A stretch of DNA of 64,000 nucleotides, from positions 186,001 to 250,000 of the forward strand of contig CACILL010000001.1 of assembly GCA_902587545.1 (NCBI GenBank), given 5' to 3'. The DNA comes from an uncultured SAR86 cluster bacterium. Lineage in GTDB: Bacteria; Pseudomonadota; Gammaproteobacteria; Magnimaribacterales; AG-339-G14. The notes beneath the pieces were generated by a model, which was given only the letters and a program-made list of their open reading frames with translations, did not search any database and was not told where the DNA came from. The position numbers and the translations under genes are program-made. The first letter of the stretch is position 1; the number at the start of each line of letters is the position of its first letter. Positions 17,136 through 26,510 of this stretch are shown here, in pieces.

Positions 17136-20100
17136 TTAAAAATCTAAACCAAAAGCCATACCAAAGGATCTACCTTCCCTAACAAACACAGATTGAGTGT
17201 GTCCTACAGAAGAGTTACCGATGCCAGCAGCGGTTACGTTTCTGTCGTCGGTTAAGTTTTGACCCCAGAATCTAATATTCCAATCTCCGTTGGTAGGTAC
17301 AATAATTAATGAGAAATTGTACTCATCCCAAGCTTTAATTTTATTAGCAGGAATATTTGCAATGCTGTTGAATGTATCAGACTGGTAGTAATAATCCAAT
17401 CTAGGAGTAACTTCAACATTGTCGGTTTGGAAAGTGTATGCAATACCAAATCCTAATGTAAGTTCAGGGAATGGCATTTCGTTTCCAGTGTAATCCATTT
17501 CTAGACCACCTCTTAAAAACTTACCTTCTACAACTTTTCCATCCACTACAGTTGAAGCACAACGTTCGTTAGCAGCTAAAGAAAGCTCATTTGCTCGAGT
17601 TACCTTATCTGCATACGTTGCCATCATTAAGAAGGCTTTACACGCACCACCTGTTTGAAGTGAAGCACCAGTTCCTCTGCTTATGATTGAAGGAAGCAGA
17701 GTTCCAGTTGGAATTGCAGATCCAGAACCATTAGCTGTTGGGCCACCATAGATCTGAGTTGTAGTTGGAGCTAAGCCAGCTGTTCCACCAAGAGCTGCTG
17801 GATGACAAGTATTAATAACGCCTGGAATGTTTATACACATTGTTCCAAGGTTACCGTAACCAACCGCATGTGCACTGGATTCAAATGGTAAGAAAGTTCC
17901 AGCTAAATTACCTGAGGTAAACGAAATATCTTCGCCTGCAGCATCTTTAGCACAATCGTTAAAAGGTGCCGAACCACATGTCATAGCAAAAGCAATTTCA
18001 TTGACTCCTCTTTGACCTGCTAGATAAGTAGCTACATCAGATGGCGATGCACTGGCACCCAACCCGGCTATTCCAAGTTGAAGATCTAAGATTCTACCGT
18101 AAGTAGTACCCAGAGCATCTTTAGCAACTAAGAAAGAGTTTGCTGTGAAGTTCTTAGCAACGTGCCAGTCTTCATAACCATCCATGTTTCCAGTTGATTT
18201 TTGTTGACGATAATGACCACCTAAATCGTGAGCATTAATCATTTTGAAATTACCAATCTCAGAAGTTGCGTAGTTCAACATCATGTTGAAAGCCAAACCT
18301 GGAACAGTTGGTGGCGTTAAATATAGTTCAAGCTCCGCACCCATGTTCTCAAGAGGCATACCTACGTTGATGGCCGTTTCGTTTCTGATAGCTCCGATGT
18401 GGAAGTTATCAAAGTCGTTGTAATAAATCGATGCGTTTGCAACTAAACCAACTTCAGGCACAGTTGCTTTAACACCAAATTCTATTGCGTCCACTCCTGT
18501 GCTCTCGAAAGTGTAAGGCGTGTCAGGGAATTGATCCGCATTAAATGGCGGGTTAAATCCACCACCTTTGAAACCTTTTGAGTAACTTGCGTAGAAAAGA
18601 GTATTCTCATCGATTTGGAAATCCCACACAAACCTTCCAGTAGTTTCTGAAAAGTCTTTAATTGGAGATATGCCATAAGTAGTGTAGTCAGTATTGAAAG
18701 CAGGCAGTGGCGCTAGTGGTTGTGAACCATTAGCAGCTCCTGAACCAGGCACTGAACCAATTGCTTGACCTACGGTGTCGACTGCTGGGTTATCCGCGTC
18801 AATCCCACTATTAAAACAAGCTGCGTTGTCTGTTCCACCGGTTTCATATGAAAGGTCTTTACCTGTGACTACACTGATTCCACAAGTTCCTCCAAGCCCC
18901 GCTGCTGCAAGTTGACCTGCACCAAGTCTAGCCGGATCCCAATTTGAAATTAAAGGCACTTTGTAGAACATATTTTGAACAGAAACACTTTTAGTATCTT
19001 CGTTGTATCGAAGACCTAGAGTCAATCTGTTTCTTTCGTTCACATCAAAGTAAAACTCTGTAAAGATCGAAGCAGAATCCAATTTAAAAGAATCTGTTAC
19101 GTTTTTATAAAACTCAGTATACAAACCATCAATCCTAGAAACCATGTTTTGGGCAAGAGACAAAGCAGAAACAGTCGCAGAACCACCGTTTGCTGCAATT
19201 ACACTTGTCAAGGTTTCAGCACCACTTACAATCTCAGGATTAGCAAGAATGGCTTTTCCTGTTGCAATGGCACCAGCTGTACATGGTCCTGCAGGAGCAC
19301 TTAAACCTGAACAAGCAAGCGCGCCTCGATAACCTTCTCTATATTGACCGGCAAGAAGTTCTGGCAGCATCAAACCATTTAGCGTGATACCCGAAGCGTA
19401 TACATCGTAGTAAGAGTGCGTATTGTTTGAAATGTCTATTGCACCAATTAAGAAGTTGAACATACCATCAAGGTCAGAAACAAACTTAACTTCGTGCGTA
19501 GTAGAATTGTATTTACCGTGAAATGCTGTTCCTGAGGCAGGCATGACATGGTAGCCATTTATACCAGCACCACCAGGACAAAATACCCCAGCTTTAAACT
19601 GACGGTAATCACAAGTAGGAGTTTTTTGAGAATTACTGTATCCCAAAGGCAAACCGTCGTTGTAAACCGGTAAAGCCTGAACCGCTGCAGACCATCTCAA
19701 ACCACTTCCTTCGGAAGAAAGAGATGTATCGTCACGATAAAATTGTCTTAAATTCTGATTGTAAGAATAAGTCAAAGCTCCATTGTCAAAGTCTTTATCA
19801 ATAATGAATTGAGACGTGGATTCTTGCACATCGTGCGTAGGGGAGCCCCAAACATTGCTTTGGAAAAAGTCTTGAGGAACCGTTCCTGTATCTTGCGGCA
19901 ATCCAGCAGGAGCATATAGCTTACCTTCATCGACACTACCGTTGGTTAGATTTCCTGGAACATAGTAACCAAGAGTTTTACCCAATAAACCAGGAAGCGT
20001 TGAACCATTGGACATTGGATGAACTGGTTGGAAAACTTGCTCTCCACCCATGACACAACCTTGCACCAAGTTTCCTCCAGTCTGACACCAAACACCACTG

Positions 20101-20858
20101 GTTTGAGTTCTTGAAGATTCTTCATCATATGCGTTGTGAATTAGAGTAAGAGTTAAATCGTCTGCAGGTTCCCATTGAAGAGTAGCACGCCATTGGTAGC
20201 TGTCTCTGCTGTCAAATGGATCGACCGACTTTGAATAAAGGTTTTTATTGACTCCATCTTTTTCAAAATTATTGTAAGCAAGTCTTAACCCGAGCTCATC
20301 ACTGATCGGAACGTTCAACATTACATCTACTTGCTTTTCATTATCTTGACCGTATTGAAGCCTAGCCCTGCCGTAGAATTCGTCCAAATCAACTCTTGCA
20401 GTAATCAAGTTGATTACACCACCAGTTGCGTTTCTTCCGAAAAGCGTACCCTGAGGACCACGCAAAACCTCAATTCGAGCCATATCCATAAAGCCAAGCT
20501 CGTTTGTAGATGTCGTGCCCAAAGGCAAGCCATTTAAATGAACTTCAACCCCAGCATCCGCACTTGACGCAGTTGCTAAGTTAGTAATACCTCTTATTGA
20601 GAAACCACCAGTACCGAAAGTATTTGACGAATATCCAACACCTGGAACTTGCAACTGAATATCACTTGCAACTTCAATTTGACGGTCAGATAACATTTCA
20701 TCTGTAAAAGCCGATACCGCAATTGGAACGTCTTGAAGACTTTGTTCCGTTCTTTGTGCTGTAACAACTACTTCCTCAATTGTGGCTTGAGCATACATAG
20801 AACTTACAACGGTAAGTGAGGCTATGAATGCCAAACATATTTTAAAGAAATTACTCAT
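17136..20858 (-). CDS. Large TonB-dependent outer membrane receptor
   Basis: TonB-dependent receptor of 1240 residues that imports an unknown substrate across the outer membrane. A signal peptide (about 1-25, ending MYAQA) precedes a TonB-box-like IEEVVVTAQR at 28-36. The plug domain follows (about 40-155; VLRGPQGTLFGRNATGGVINL), then the beta-barrel ending in GLDF with a terminal Phe. Most relatives are 700-900 residues; the excess is in long loops, especially about 640-730 and 880-1110. Apart from one Cys in the signal peptide, all 14 cysteines form seven close pairs. The first residues of the plug resemble receptors of the sphingomonad/SAR86 type. A strong ribosome binding site lies at 20866-20870. 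It is monocistronic, with its own terminator. Confidence 0.92.
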   Translation of the reverse strand: MSNFFKICLAFIASLTVVSSMYAQATIEEVVVTAQRTEQSLQDVPIAVSAFTDEMLSDRQIEVASDIQLQVPGVGYSSNTFGTGGFSIRGITNLATASSADAGVEVHLNGLPLGTTSTNELGFMDMARIEVLRGPQGTLFGRNATGGVINLITARVDLDEFYGRARLQYGQDNEKQVDVMLNVPISDELGLRLAYNNFEKDGVNKNLYSKSVDPFDSRDSYQWRATLQWEPADDLTLTLIHNAYDEESSRTQTSGVWCQTGGNLVQGCVMGGEQVFQPVHPMSNGSTLPGLLGKTLGYYVPGNLTNGSVDEGKLYAPAGLPQDTGTVPQDFFQSNVWGSPTHDVQESTSQFIIDKDFDNGALTYSYNQNLRQFYRDDTSLSSEGSGLRWSAAVQALPVYNDGLPLGYSNSQKTPTCDYRQFKAGVFCPGGAGINGYHVMPASGTAFHGKYNSTTHEVKFVSDLDGMFNFLIGAIDISNNTHSYYDVYASGITLNGLMLPELLAGQYREGYRGALACSGLSAPAGPCTAGAIATGKAILANPEIVSGAETLTSVIAANGGSATVSALSLAQNMVSRIDGLYTEFYKNVTDSFKLDSASIFTEFYFDVNERNRLTLGLRYNEDTKSVSVQNMFYKVPLISNWDPARLGAGQLAAAGLGGTCGISVVTGKDLSYETGGTDNAACFNSGIDADNPAVDTVGQAIGSVPGSGAANGSQPLAPLPAFNTDYTTYGISPIKDFSETTGRFVWDFQIDENTLFYASYSKGFKGGGFNPPFNADQFPDTPYTFESTGVDAIEFGVKATVPEVGLVANASIYYNDFDNFHIGAIRNETAINVGMPLENMGAELELYLTPPTVPGLAFNMMLNYATSEIGNFKMINAHDLGGHYRQQKSTGNMDGYEDWHVAKNFTANSFLVAKDALGTTYGRILDLQLGIAGLGASASPSDVATYLAGQRGVNEIAFAMTCGSAPFNDCAKDAAGEDISFTSGNLAGTFLPFESSAHAVGYGNLGTMCINIPGVINTCHPAALGGTAGLAPTTTQIYGGPTANGSGSAIPTGTLLPSIISRGTGASLQTGGACKAFLMMATYADKVTRANELSLAANERCASTVVDGKVVEGKFLRGGLEMDYTGNEMPFPELTLGFGIAYTFQTDNVEVTPRLDYYYQSDTFNSIANIPANKIKAWDEYNFSLIIVPTNGDWNIRFWGQNLTDDRNVTAAGIGNSSVGHTQSVFVREGRSFGMAFGLDF

Positions 20859-20880
20859 TTAGAATCCTCCCCTAATGAGT
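20853..20880 (-). promoter_or_regulatory. Possible start-codon hairpin of the TonB receptor mRNA
   Basis: A perfect 7-base inverted repeat (20853-20859 and 20874-20880; ACTCATT/AATGAGT) flanks a 14-base loop holding the Shine-Dalgarno GGAGG. The AUG is inside the 3' arm. Folding would occlude the start codon and display the ribosome binding site in the loop. The stem is AT-rich, so its stability is uncertain. Confidence 0.35.
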
Positions 20881-21068
20881 TAAATAATTAATTTGTGAAG
20901 AACTCAAGCAAGAAAAATATAACTTTTACTTATAAGCTTAAGGATTCTCCCCCTATAGCAATCGATAATACCTAATTTTGCAAGTACTGCAACCTTTTCA
21001 GAACAAAAAAAACTTCTTTTGAGAAAACCGTTTAAAATGAACTTTTAGCCTCAGAGGCCAACGTAATT
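20881..21068. promoter_or_regulatory. Divergent intergenic region, TonB receptor / nth
   Basis: The longest protein-gene spacer in the window. It should hold promoters for both directions, but I find no strong -35/-10 pair. Two features stand out: a second CTCCCCCTA-type run at about 20946-20954 resembling the receptor's ribosome-binding region, and an 11-base perfect palindrome (GCCTCAGAGGC, 21048-21058) ten bases before the nth ATG that could be a small operator or part of the ribosome binding site. Confidence 0.35.
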
Positions 21069-21722
21069 ATGAATAAAAAAGAGAGGGCTTTGTTTGTAGA
21101 AAAAAAGCTTGCTGAACTTTTTCCAAACCCCAAAGCACCCCTTAAACATAAAAACGCTTTTACATTATTAATTGCAGTTCTTTTAAGCGCTCAAACAACC
21201 GATAAAAGAGTAAACATTGTAACCAAAGACCTTTTTAAGGTTGCTTCAACCCCAGAAGCAATGCTCAAACTTGGGGAAACGAAAGTTTACGAACACATCA
21301 AAACTTGTGGATTGGCTCCAAAAAAAGCAAAAGCGATAATAGAGACCTCAAAGATACTAATCGACAAACATAGTGGCAAAGTGCCTAAAGATTTATCTTT
21401 ACTAGAGGAACTTCCTGGGGTCGGTCACAAAACTGCTTCAGTAGTGGTAAGTGAATTTTTTAAAAAACCTGCTTTTCCGGTAGATACTCATATCCATCGA
21501 TTGGCTCAACGTTGGGGCTTAACAAGCGGTAAATCTGTCAATCAAACCGAAAAAGATTTAAAAGAATTATTTGACGAAATGAATTGGCGTAATTTGCATT
21601 TGCAAATTATTTTTTACGGAAGAGCATTTTGCACAGCAAGAGGCTGTGATGGAACGGTTTGTTACATGTGTAAAAGTTTATATCCTAATAGAAAAAACAA
21701 AATTAAGACTTTAAAAGCTTAA
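21069..21722 (+). CDS. nth: Endonuclease III
   Basis: DNA glycosylase/AP lyase that removes oxidised pyrimidines in base excision repair; 217 residues. The helix-hairpin-helix is LPGVGHKTA (115-123) with catalytic Lys121, and the catalytic Asp is D139 in FPVDTHIHR. The C-terminal cluster cysteines are C188, C193, C198 and C201, spaced C-x4-C-x4-C-x2-C. The E. coli [4Fe-4S] motif is C-x6-C-x2-C-x5-C, so the loop is rearranged and its cluster content is uncertain. It stands alone between the receptor and glyA. Confidence 0.92.
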   Translation: MNKKERALFVEKKLAELFPNPKAPLKHKNAFTLLIAVLLSAQTTDKRVNIVTKDLFKVASTPEAMLKLGETKVYEHIKTCGLAPKKAKAIIETSKILIDKHSGKVPKDLSLLEELPGVGHKTASVVVSEFFKKPAFPVDTHIHRLAQRWGLTSGKSVNQTEKDLKELFDEMNWRNLHLQIIFYGRAFCTARGCDGTVCYMCKSLYPNRKNKIKTLKA

Positions 21723-21740
21723 AATAATTTCTATCAGGAG

Positions 21741-21746
21741 TATAAT
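21741..21746 (+). promoter_or_regulatory. Candidate -10 element for glyA
   Basis: TATAAT, 22 bases before the glyA ATG at 21769. No Shine-Dalgarno sequence lies between them; the only AGGAG is directly upstream of the -10 and would not be in the message. This implies a short leader of roughly 16 bases. No glycine riboswitch fits in the 46-base spacer. Confidence 0.4.
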
Positions 21747-21768
21747 TTAATTTTTGTAAACTTATCTT

Positions 21769-23025
21769 ATGTACGGAAATAATCTTTCTATTAAATCCTT
21801 CGATGATGACCTTTGGCAAGCACTAGAAAAGGAGCGTGTCAGGCAAGAGCAACACATCGAACTAATTGCATCGGAAAATTATGCTTCTCCGAGAATCTTA
21901 GAGGCTCAAGGATCAATACTTACTAATAAGTATGCCGAAGGCTATCCGGGTAAGAGATATTACGGTGGTTGCGAGTTTGTGGACATTGCAGAACAATTGG
22001 CCATAGATAGGGCAAAAGAATTATTCAAAGCAGATTACGCGAATGTACAGCCTCACTCGGGAGCTAGTGCAAATGCTGCCGTTTTTCTAGCATTGTTAAA
22101 TGCTGGCGATAAAATTCTTGGGATGAGTCTTGATCATGGCGGTCACTTAACTCATGGCTCCAAAGTAAATTTCTCTGGAAAAATTTATGAATCTTACAGT
22201 TATGGTATTGACCCTGAAACTGGGGACATAGACTATTCCCAAGTTGAAGCTTTAGCGAAAGAACATAAACCGAAACTTATTATTTGTGGTTTTTCAGCTT
22301 TCTCTGGAATTTTGGATTGGGCGAAATTTAAAGAAATTGCCAGCTCCGTTGACGCCCTTTTATTAGCAGATATTTCTCATGTTTCTGGTCTTGTTGCTGC
22401 CGGTCTTTATCCAAACCCCTTTCCCCATGCTGATGTCGTTACAACAACGACTCACAAAACCTTAGTTGGTCCAAGAGGAGGATTGATCCTAGCAGGTCCT
22501 GACGAAGAATTACAAAAGAAACTCAATTCGGCACTATTTCCTGGATCACAAGGAGGGCCTTTAATGCATGTCATAGCTGCCAAAGCGGTTTGTTTCAAAG
22601 AAGCTATGGAAGATGATTTTAAAATATACCAACAACAAATACTTTCAAATGCAAAAACCATGAGTGAACAGTTCATGTCAAACAACATTGATATTGTCTC
22701 TAATGGAACCTCAAATCATATGTTCCTTGTAAATCTCATTAAGAATGAAGTTACAGGTAAAGATCTTGAAGCTGCCCTTGGTAAGGCTTTCATCACTGTA
22801 AACAAAAATTCAGTACCAAATGACCCAAAATCTCCTTTTGTAACTTCGGGTATTCGTATTGGAACTCCAGCAGTGACTCGACGTGGATTTAAAGAAAAAG
22901 AAGTTTCCCAAATTGCAGATTGGATTTCGCAAATCATTCATAATATTGAGGATCAAAGTTTACTTAGAGATATCAAGGAAGAAGTGAAAAATCTTTGCAG
23001 TAATTATCCTGTTTATTCTCAATAA
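21769..23025 (+). CDS. glyA: Serine hydroxymethyltransferase
   Basis: PLP enzyme that interconverts serine and glycine, charging tetrahydrofolate with a one-carbon unit; 418 residues, standard length. The PLP lysine is K230 in [14 protein letters not shown]. The N-terminal [10 protein letters not shown] and the [15 protein letters not shown] tetrahydrofolate region are intact. It lies upstream of nrdR with a 3-base gap, the common glyA-nrdR-ribD order of gammaproteobacteria. Confidence 0.96.
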   Translation: MYGNNLSIKSFDDDLWQALEKERVRQEQHIELIASENYASPRILEAQGSILTNKYAEGYPGKRYYGGCEFVDIAEQLAIDRAKELFKADYANVQPHSGASANAAVFLALLNAGDKILGMSLDHGGHLTHGSKVNFSGKIYESYSYGIDPETGDIDYSQVEALAKEHKPKLIICGFSAFSGILDWAKFKEIASSVDALLLADISHVSGLVAAGLYPNPFPHADVVTTTTHKTLVGPRGGLILAGPDEELQKKLNSALFPGSQGGPLMHVIAAKAVCFKEAMEDDFKIYQQQILSNAKTMSEQFMSNNIDIVSNGTSNHMFLVNLIKNEVTGKDLEAALGKAFITVNKNSVPNDPKSPFVTSGIRIGTPAVTRRGFKEKEVSQIADWISQIIHNIEDQSLLRDIKEEVKNLCSNYPVYSQ

Positions 23026-23028
23026 ATT

Positions 23029-23481
23029 ATGCACTGCCCTTTTTGTTCCTTCGAAGAAAGTAAGGTAATTGACTCCCGCCTGGTAACAGAAGGAAGTGAA
23101 ATCAGAAGAAGACGGGAATGTCTTAAATGCGGTGAAAGATGGACTACCTTTGAAGTTGGTGAACTGGTGATGCCTAAAATAATTAAGCAAGACAAATCCA
23201 GGGTGCCTTTTGATGAAACTAAAATTAGAGAAGGAATAGCTAGATCTTTGGAAAAGCGTCCTGTAAGCGATGCACAATTTCAAACACTCATTGATTCCAT
23301 TAAAAAAGAGATTAGAGGTTTTGGTGAAAGAGAAATTGAATCAAAACAAGTTGGTGAATCGGTTATGCGGCATTTGCGGAAATTAGATGAGGTAGCTTTT
23401 GTAAGGTTTGCATCAGTTTACAGAAGTTTTCAAGATCCTAATGAATTTAGCGAAGAAGTAAAAAAATTGAGCGATGAATGA
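23029..23481 (+). CDS. nrdR: Transcriptional repressor NrdR
   Basis: Nucleotide-sensing repressor of ribonucleotide reductase genes; 150 residues. The N-terminal zinc ribbon has C3, C6, C31 and C34 (CPFC...CLKC), followed by the conserved [20 protein letters not shown]-binding segment. The ATP-cone spans about 49-139 and binds ATP/dATP. The start at 23029 follows glyA by 3 bases, and its 3' end overlaps ribD by 8 bases. Its targets (nrdAB) are not in the window. Confidence 0.95.
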   Translation: MHCPFCSFEESKVIDSRLVTEGSEIRRRRECLKCGERWTTFEVGELVMPKIIKQDKSRVPFDETKIREGIARSLEKRPVSDAQFQTLIDSIKKEIRGFGEREIESKQVGESVMRHLRKLDEVAFVRFASVYRSFQDPNEFSEEVKKLSDE

Positions 23482-24571
23482 TACTCATTTCATTTCAAAA
23501 GCAGTTGCTCTTGCTCTCAAAGGAAAATTTAATACAAAACCTGGTGTTAACGTAGGTTGCGTAATTGTCAAAAATAAAAAAATAATTGGTCAAGGCTTTT
23601 ACGAAAAGTATGGTGGTCTTCATGCTGAAATCAATGCCATTAATGACGTTAAGAAAAGATATAAAACAACTTATCTTTCAAAGCTTGCTGGAAGCGACAT
23701 TTATATCTCACTTGAGCCTTGCAGTAAGAAGGGCAAGACAGGTGCATGCGTTAATGAAATTAAAAAATATGATTTTAAGAGAATTGTAATTGGCGCAAAA
23801 GATCCTACACAGAATGGCATTACAAATCTTCGACGTGCCGGTTATGAAGTAATAAATTTGGAAAATCAGCAATGTATAGCGCTGAATGTATCTTTTTTTC
23901 ATAAAGCAAAGTTCAAAAAACCTTTCATAAGAGCAAAAGTCGCAATGTCAAGTGATCATAAATCTGTTTTTACTTCGAAACAGAGAAAATGGATTACTGG
24001 AATTCCTGCTCGAAACGACGTACAAAAACTAAGAGCAGAAGCAGATATTATTCTTACCGGTTCTGGAACAATAAATGAAGACAGTCCTTCAATGAATGTG
24101 AGAGCTAAAAAAATTGTTGCAAATAAAAATTTTGTCCAGCCTGCAAGGTACGTATTCTCAAGCGATCTAAAGTTAGACTGGACTGCGCCCTTTTTTAAAC
24201 TTCCAGGACACAAAGTAGTAGTAACTTCAAAAAAAAATCTTCCAAAACTTCCTCAAGGAATAAATAATATTTCAGTAATGAACCTAGGAAATAAAAATTC
24301 TATTAGTCCAAAAGACTTTTTAAAAAAGATATCTAATCTAAACATAAATAATATTTTGCTTGAAGCAGGACCAAAGCTTTTAGGGAGTTTTGGTGACTGT
24401 AACTTGATTGATGAATATGTTTTTTATATTTCACGAGAAAAACTTGAAGATAAAGCCTTGTATTTTTATGGAGGAAGTAAACAATTAAACTTTTTTGATA
24501 ATAAGCTATTCGATATAGTTGAAGAAAAAATTATTGGAAAAGATAAAAAAATAATTTTAAGGAAAAAATAA
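23474..24571 (+). CDS. ribD: Riboflavin biosynthesis deaminase/reductase RibD
   Basis: Bifunctional enzyme for steps two and three of riboflavin synthesis; 365 residues. The N-terminal deaminase domain (about 1-145) has the zinc site H50-A-E52 and P-C83...C92. The C-terminal reductase domain (about 148-365) shows [11 protein letters not shown]-like and [19 protein letters not shown] segments and a late [11 protein letters not shown] substrate motif. It overlaps nrdR by 8 bases and is followed by ribBA after 2 bases. The riboflavin synthase gene (ribE) that normally comes next is absent here. Confidence 0.93.
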   Translation: MNDTHFISKAVALALKGKFNTKPGVNVGCVIVKNKKIIGQGFYEKYGGLHAEINAINDVKKRYKTTYLSKLAGSDIYISLEPCSKKGKTGACVNEIKKYDFKRIVIGAKDPTQNGITNLRRAGYEVINLENQQCIALNVSFFHKAKFKKPFIRAKVAMSSDHKSVFTSKQRKWITGIPARNDVQKLRAEADIILTGSGTINEDSPSMNVRAKKIVANKNFVQPARYVFSSDLKLDWTAPFFKLPGHKVVVTSKKNLPKLPQGINNISVMNLGNKNSISPKDFLKKISNLNINNILLEAGPKLLGSFGDCNLIDEYVFYISREKLEDKALYFYGGSKQLNFFDNKLFDIVEEKIIGKDKKIILRKK

Positions 24572-24573
24572 AA

Positions 24574-25665
24574 ATGGATTTGAACAATACGAAAGAGCTT
24601 ATTTCTGAAATTAAAAAAGGAAATATGGTTCTTTTAATGGATGACGAAGATCGAGAAAATGAGGGAGATCTTATTCTAGCTGGTGAAAAAGTTAGTGCAG
24701 AAAAAATAAATTTTATGGCAAAACACGCCAGAGGATTGATTTGTTTAGCAATGAGTCAAAGCAAATGTGAGGCTTTAAACTTGAATCAGATGGTCAACGA
24801 TAACAAAAGCGGTCATGGCACAGGCTTTACAGTTTCAATTGAAGCCGCTACTGGGATAACAACTGGTATTTCGGCAGCAGATCGAGCTAGAACCATTTCA
24901 GTAGCTTCAAAAGCAAAAGCTAAAGCTGATGATATCGTCTCCCCTGGCCATATCTTTCCAGTTAGAGCAGTTCCGGGAGGAGTTTTGTCTCGTACTGGTC
25001 ATACTGAAGGAAGCACTGATTTATGCAGATTAGCAGGACTGACAGAATCGGCTGTAATTTGTGAAGTCATGAATGAAGACGGAACTATGGCTAGAAAAAA
25101 TGCCCTACTGGATTTTAGCCAAAAACATAACATTAAGATTGGGACCATTGCTGATCTGATTAACTATCGAATTTTAAATGAAAAAACTGTTGAGAAAATT
25201 GAACAAAAATCAGTAAAGACGGAACATGGTAAATTTAACCTTATCCTTTATAAGGACTTAATTTTTGATGAAACTCATTTAGTACTGCAAAAAGGAAAAA
25301 TTTCAAAAAACAGTCCGACTTTGGTAAGAGTCCAACAAAGTAATTTCTTTCATGATTTACTGAACATCAATGAATTTGGTGCCAGATGGTCTGTATCAGA
25401 TTCAATGAAGAGAATAAACGAAGCAGGCAAAGGAATTATCTTGTTGATTGATGGGGAAAATCAAAAGCAAGATGAATTTAACGAAATAAATGCTTCTAAG
25501 AAAAAAAGAATAACTGCGCCCAATAATGATCCCAGAAGAATTGGTATCGGATCGCAAATTTTAAGAGATCTGGGAGTAAAAAAAATTAAGTTAATGGGTT
25601 CAGAAGTTAGGTATCCTTCTTTGTCAGGGTTTGATTTAGAAGTTACGGAATATGTAAAAAAATGA
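24574..25665 (+). CDS. ribBA: 3,4-dihydroxy-2-butanone 4-phosphate synthase with degenerate GTP cyclohydrolase II domain
   Basis: The N-terminal domain (about 1-205) is a complete DHBP synthase that makes the four-carbon riboflavin precursor from ribulose 5-phosphate. It shows [11 protein letters not shown] (23-33) and [11 protein letters not shown] (140-150). The C-terminal half (about 210-363) has the length and ending of a RibA domain but lacks the GCHII zinc-binding Cys-x10-Cys-x-Cys segment, so GTP cyclohydrolase activity is unlikely. Such RibB proteins with dead RibA-like domains are known in gammaproteobacteria, with a separate RibA elsewhere. It overlaps ribH by 4 bases. The symbol follows domain layout, not activity. 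Confidence 0.88.
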   Translation: MDLNNTKELISEIKKGNMVLLMDDEDRENEGDLILAGEKVSAEKINFMAKHARGLICLAMSQSKCEALNLNQMVNDNKSGHGTGFTVSIEAATGITTGISAADRARTISVASKAKAKADDIVSPGHIFPVRAVPGGVLSRTGHTEGSTDLCRLAGLTESAVICEVMNEDGTMARKNALLDFSQKHNIKIGTIADLINYRILNEKTVEKIEQKSVKTEHGKFNLILYKDLIFDETHLVLQKGKISKNSPTLVRVQQSNFFHDLLNINEFGARWSVSDSMKRINEAGKGIILLIDGENQKQDEFNEINASKKKRITAPNNDPRRIGIGSQILRDLGVKKIKLMGSEVRYPSLSGFDLEVTEYVKK

Positions 25666-26114
25666 AAACTTCAAAAACAAATATAAACAAGCCTTCTTCT
25701 GATTTAAGCAATGTCAAGGTAGCAGTGGTTAGTACTAACTGGAATGAAGAAATTATCAAACCAATGCTTGAAGATTGTCTCTCTACCCTTAAAGAATATA
25801 ATTTAGAAAAGAAATCTTATGTTGTTCCTGGAGCTTATGAGTTGCCTTTTTTGGCTCAAGTTCTCAGTAAAAACTATGATGCGGTGATTTTGCTTGGCTG
25901 CATTATCAAAGGAGAAACTCCGCATTTTGAAATAATTTCACAAAGTATCAGCGATAAAGTACTAGAAGCTTCTTTAAATAAAAATGTACCTATTATTTTT
26001 GGTGTCCTAACAACCAATAATGAAAGTGAAGCAAAGGAAAGAGCAGCTTACAAAGGATCTGAGTTTGCAATGTCTGCGCTGAGTATTTTAGACACACTAA
26101 ATAAAATAAAGTGA
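25662..26114 (+). CDS. ribH: 6,7-dimethyl-8-ribityllumazine synthase
   Basis: Penultimate riboflavin enzyme, condensing DHBP with the pyrimidine intermediate; 150 residues. The catalytic His is H88 in GETPHFE, and VPGAYELP and GVLTT are conserved. The phosphate-binding loop after ERA is shortened: the usual RAGTKAGNKG-type stretch reads RAAYKGS, losing several residues including the usual loop lysine. The rest of the fold looks intact. It overlaps ribBA by 4 bases; the nusB GTG start overlaps its stop. Confidence 0.9.
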   Translation: MKTSKTNINKPSSDLSNVKVAVVSTNWNEEIIKPMLEDCLSTLKEYNLEKKSYVVPGAYELPFLAQVLSKNYDAVILLGCIIKGETPHFEIISQSISDKVLEASLNKNVPIIFGVLTTNNESEAKERAAYKGSEFAMSALSILDTLNKIK

Positions 26115-26509
26115 GAGATAGTCCGTCTCCTACCAAAACAAGAGAGTTGGTTATTCAGGCTCTCTATCAGAAAACTATCTCTGGAGATTCCAACACAAAA
26201 GTTTTGAAAGATCTTAAACAAAGTCAAAAAAAATTAAATACCGATAAAGTTGCTGAAATCGTTAAAGATATTAAAAGCCTTGAACAAAAGTTCAAAGAAA
26301 TCATAAGTAAATTTTCAAATATTCCTACTTCAAGAATAGGAGAGATTGAACTGTCTATTTTATATTTGGCTTTGTATGAAATTTCACAATCTAAATTGGA
26401 TAAGCCAATCATCATCAATGAAGCAATAAAGCTTGCAAAAAAATTTGGGCAAAATTCAAGTCATAAGTTTGTAAATGCTGTTCTAGATAAGGCAATCAAG
26501 AATATCTAA
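26111..26509 (+). CDS. nusB: Transcription antitermination protein NusB
   Basis: NusB binds boxA RNA together with NusE (ribosomal protein S10) in rRNA antitermination; 132 residues. Recognisable features are TKTRELVIQALYQ near the N-terminus, the ELSILYLALYEI helix and PIIINEAIKLAKKFG...HKFVNAVLDK at the C-terminus. The start is a GTG at 26111 overlapping the ribH stop (GTGA). In most gammaproteobacteria thiL and pgpA follow; here the gene ends 1 base from the convergent purA. Confidence 0.92.
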   Translation: MRDSPSPTKTRELVIQALYQKTISGDSNTKVLKDLKQSQKKLNTDKVAEIVKDIKSLEQKFKEIISKFSNIPTSRIGEIELSILYLALYEISQSKLDKPIIINEAIKLAKKFGQNSSHKFVNAVLDKAIKNI

Positions 26510-26510
26510 G

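Noticed and set aside
25200-25665. Functional GTP cyclohydrolase II domain
   Set aside because: The zinc-ligand cysteines and surrounding catalytic segment are absent; the domain was described as degenerate.
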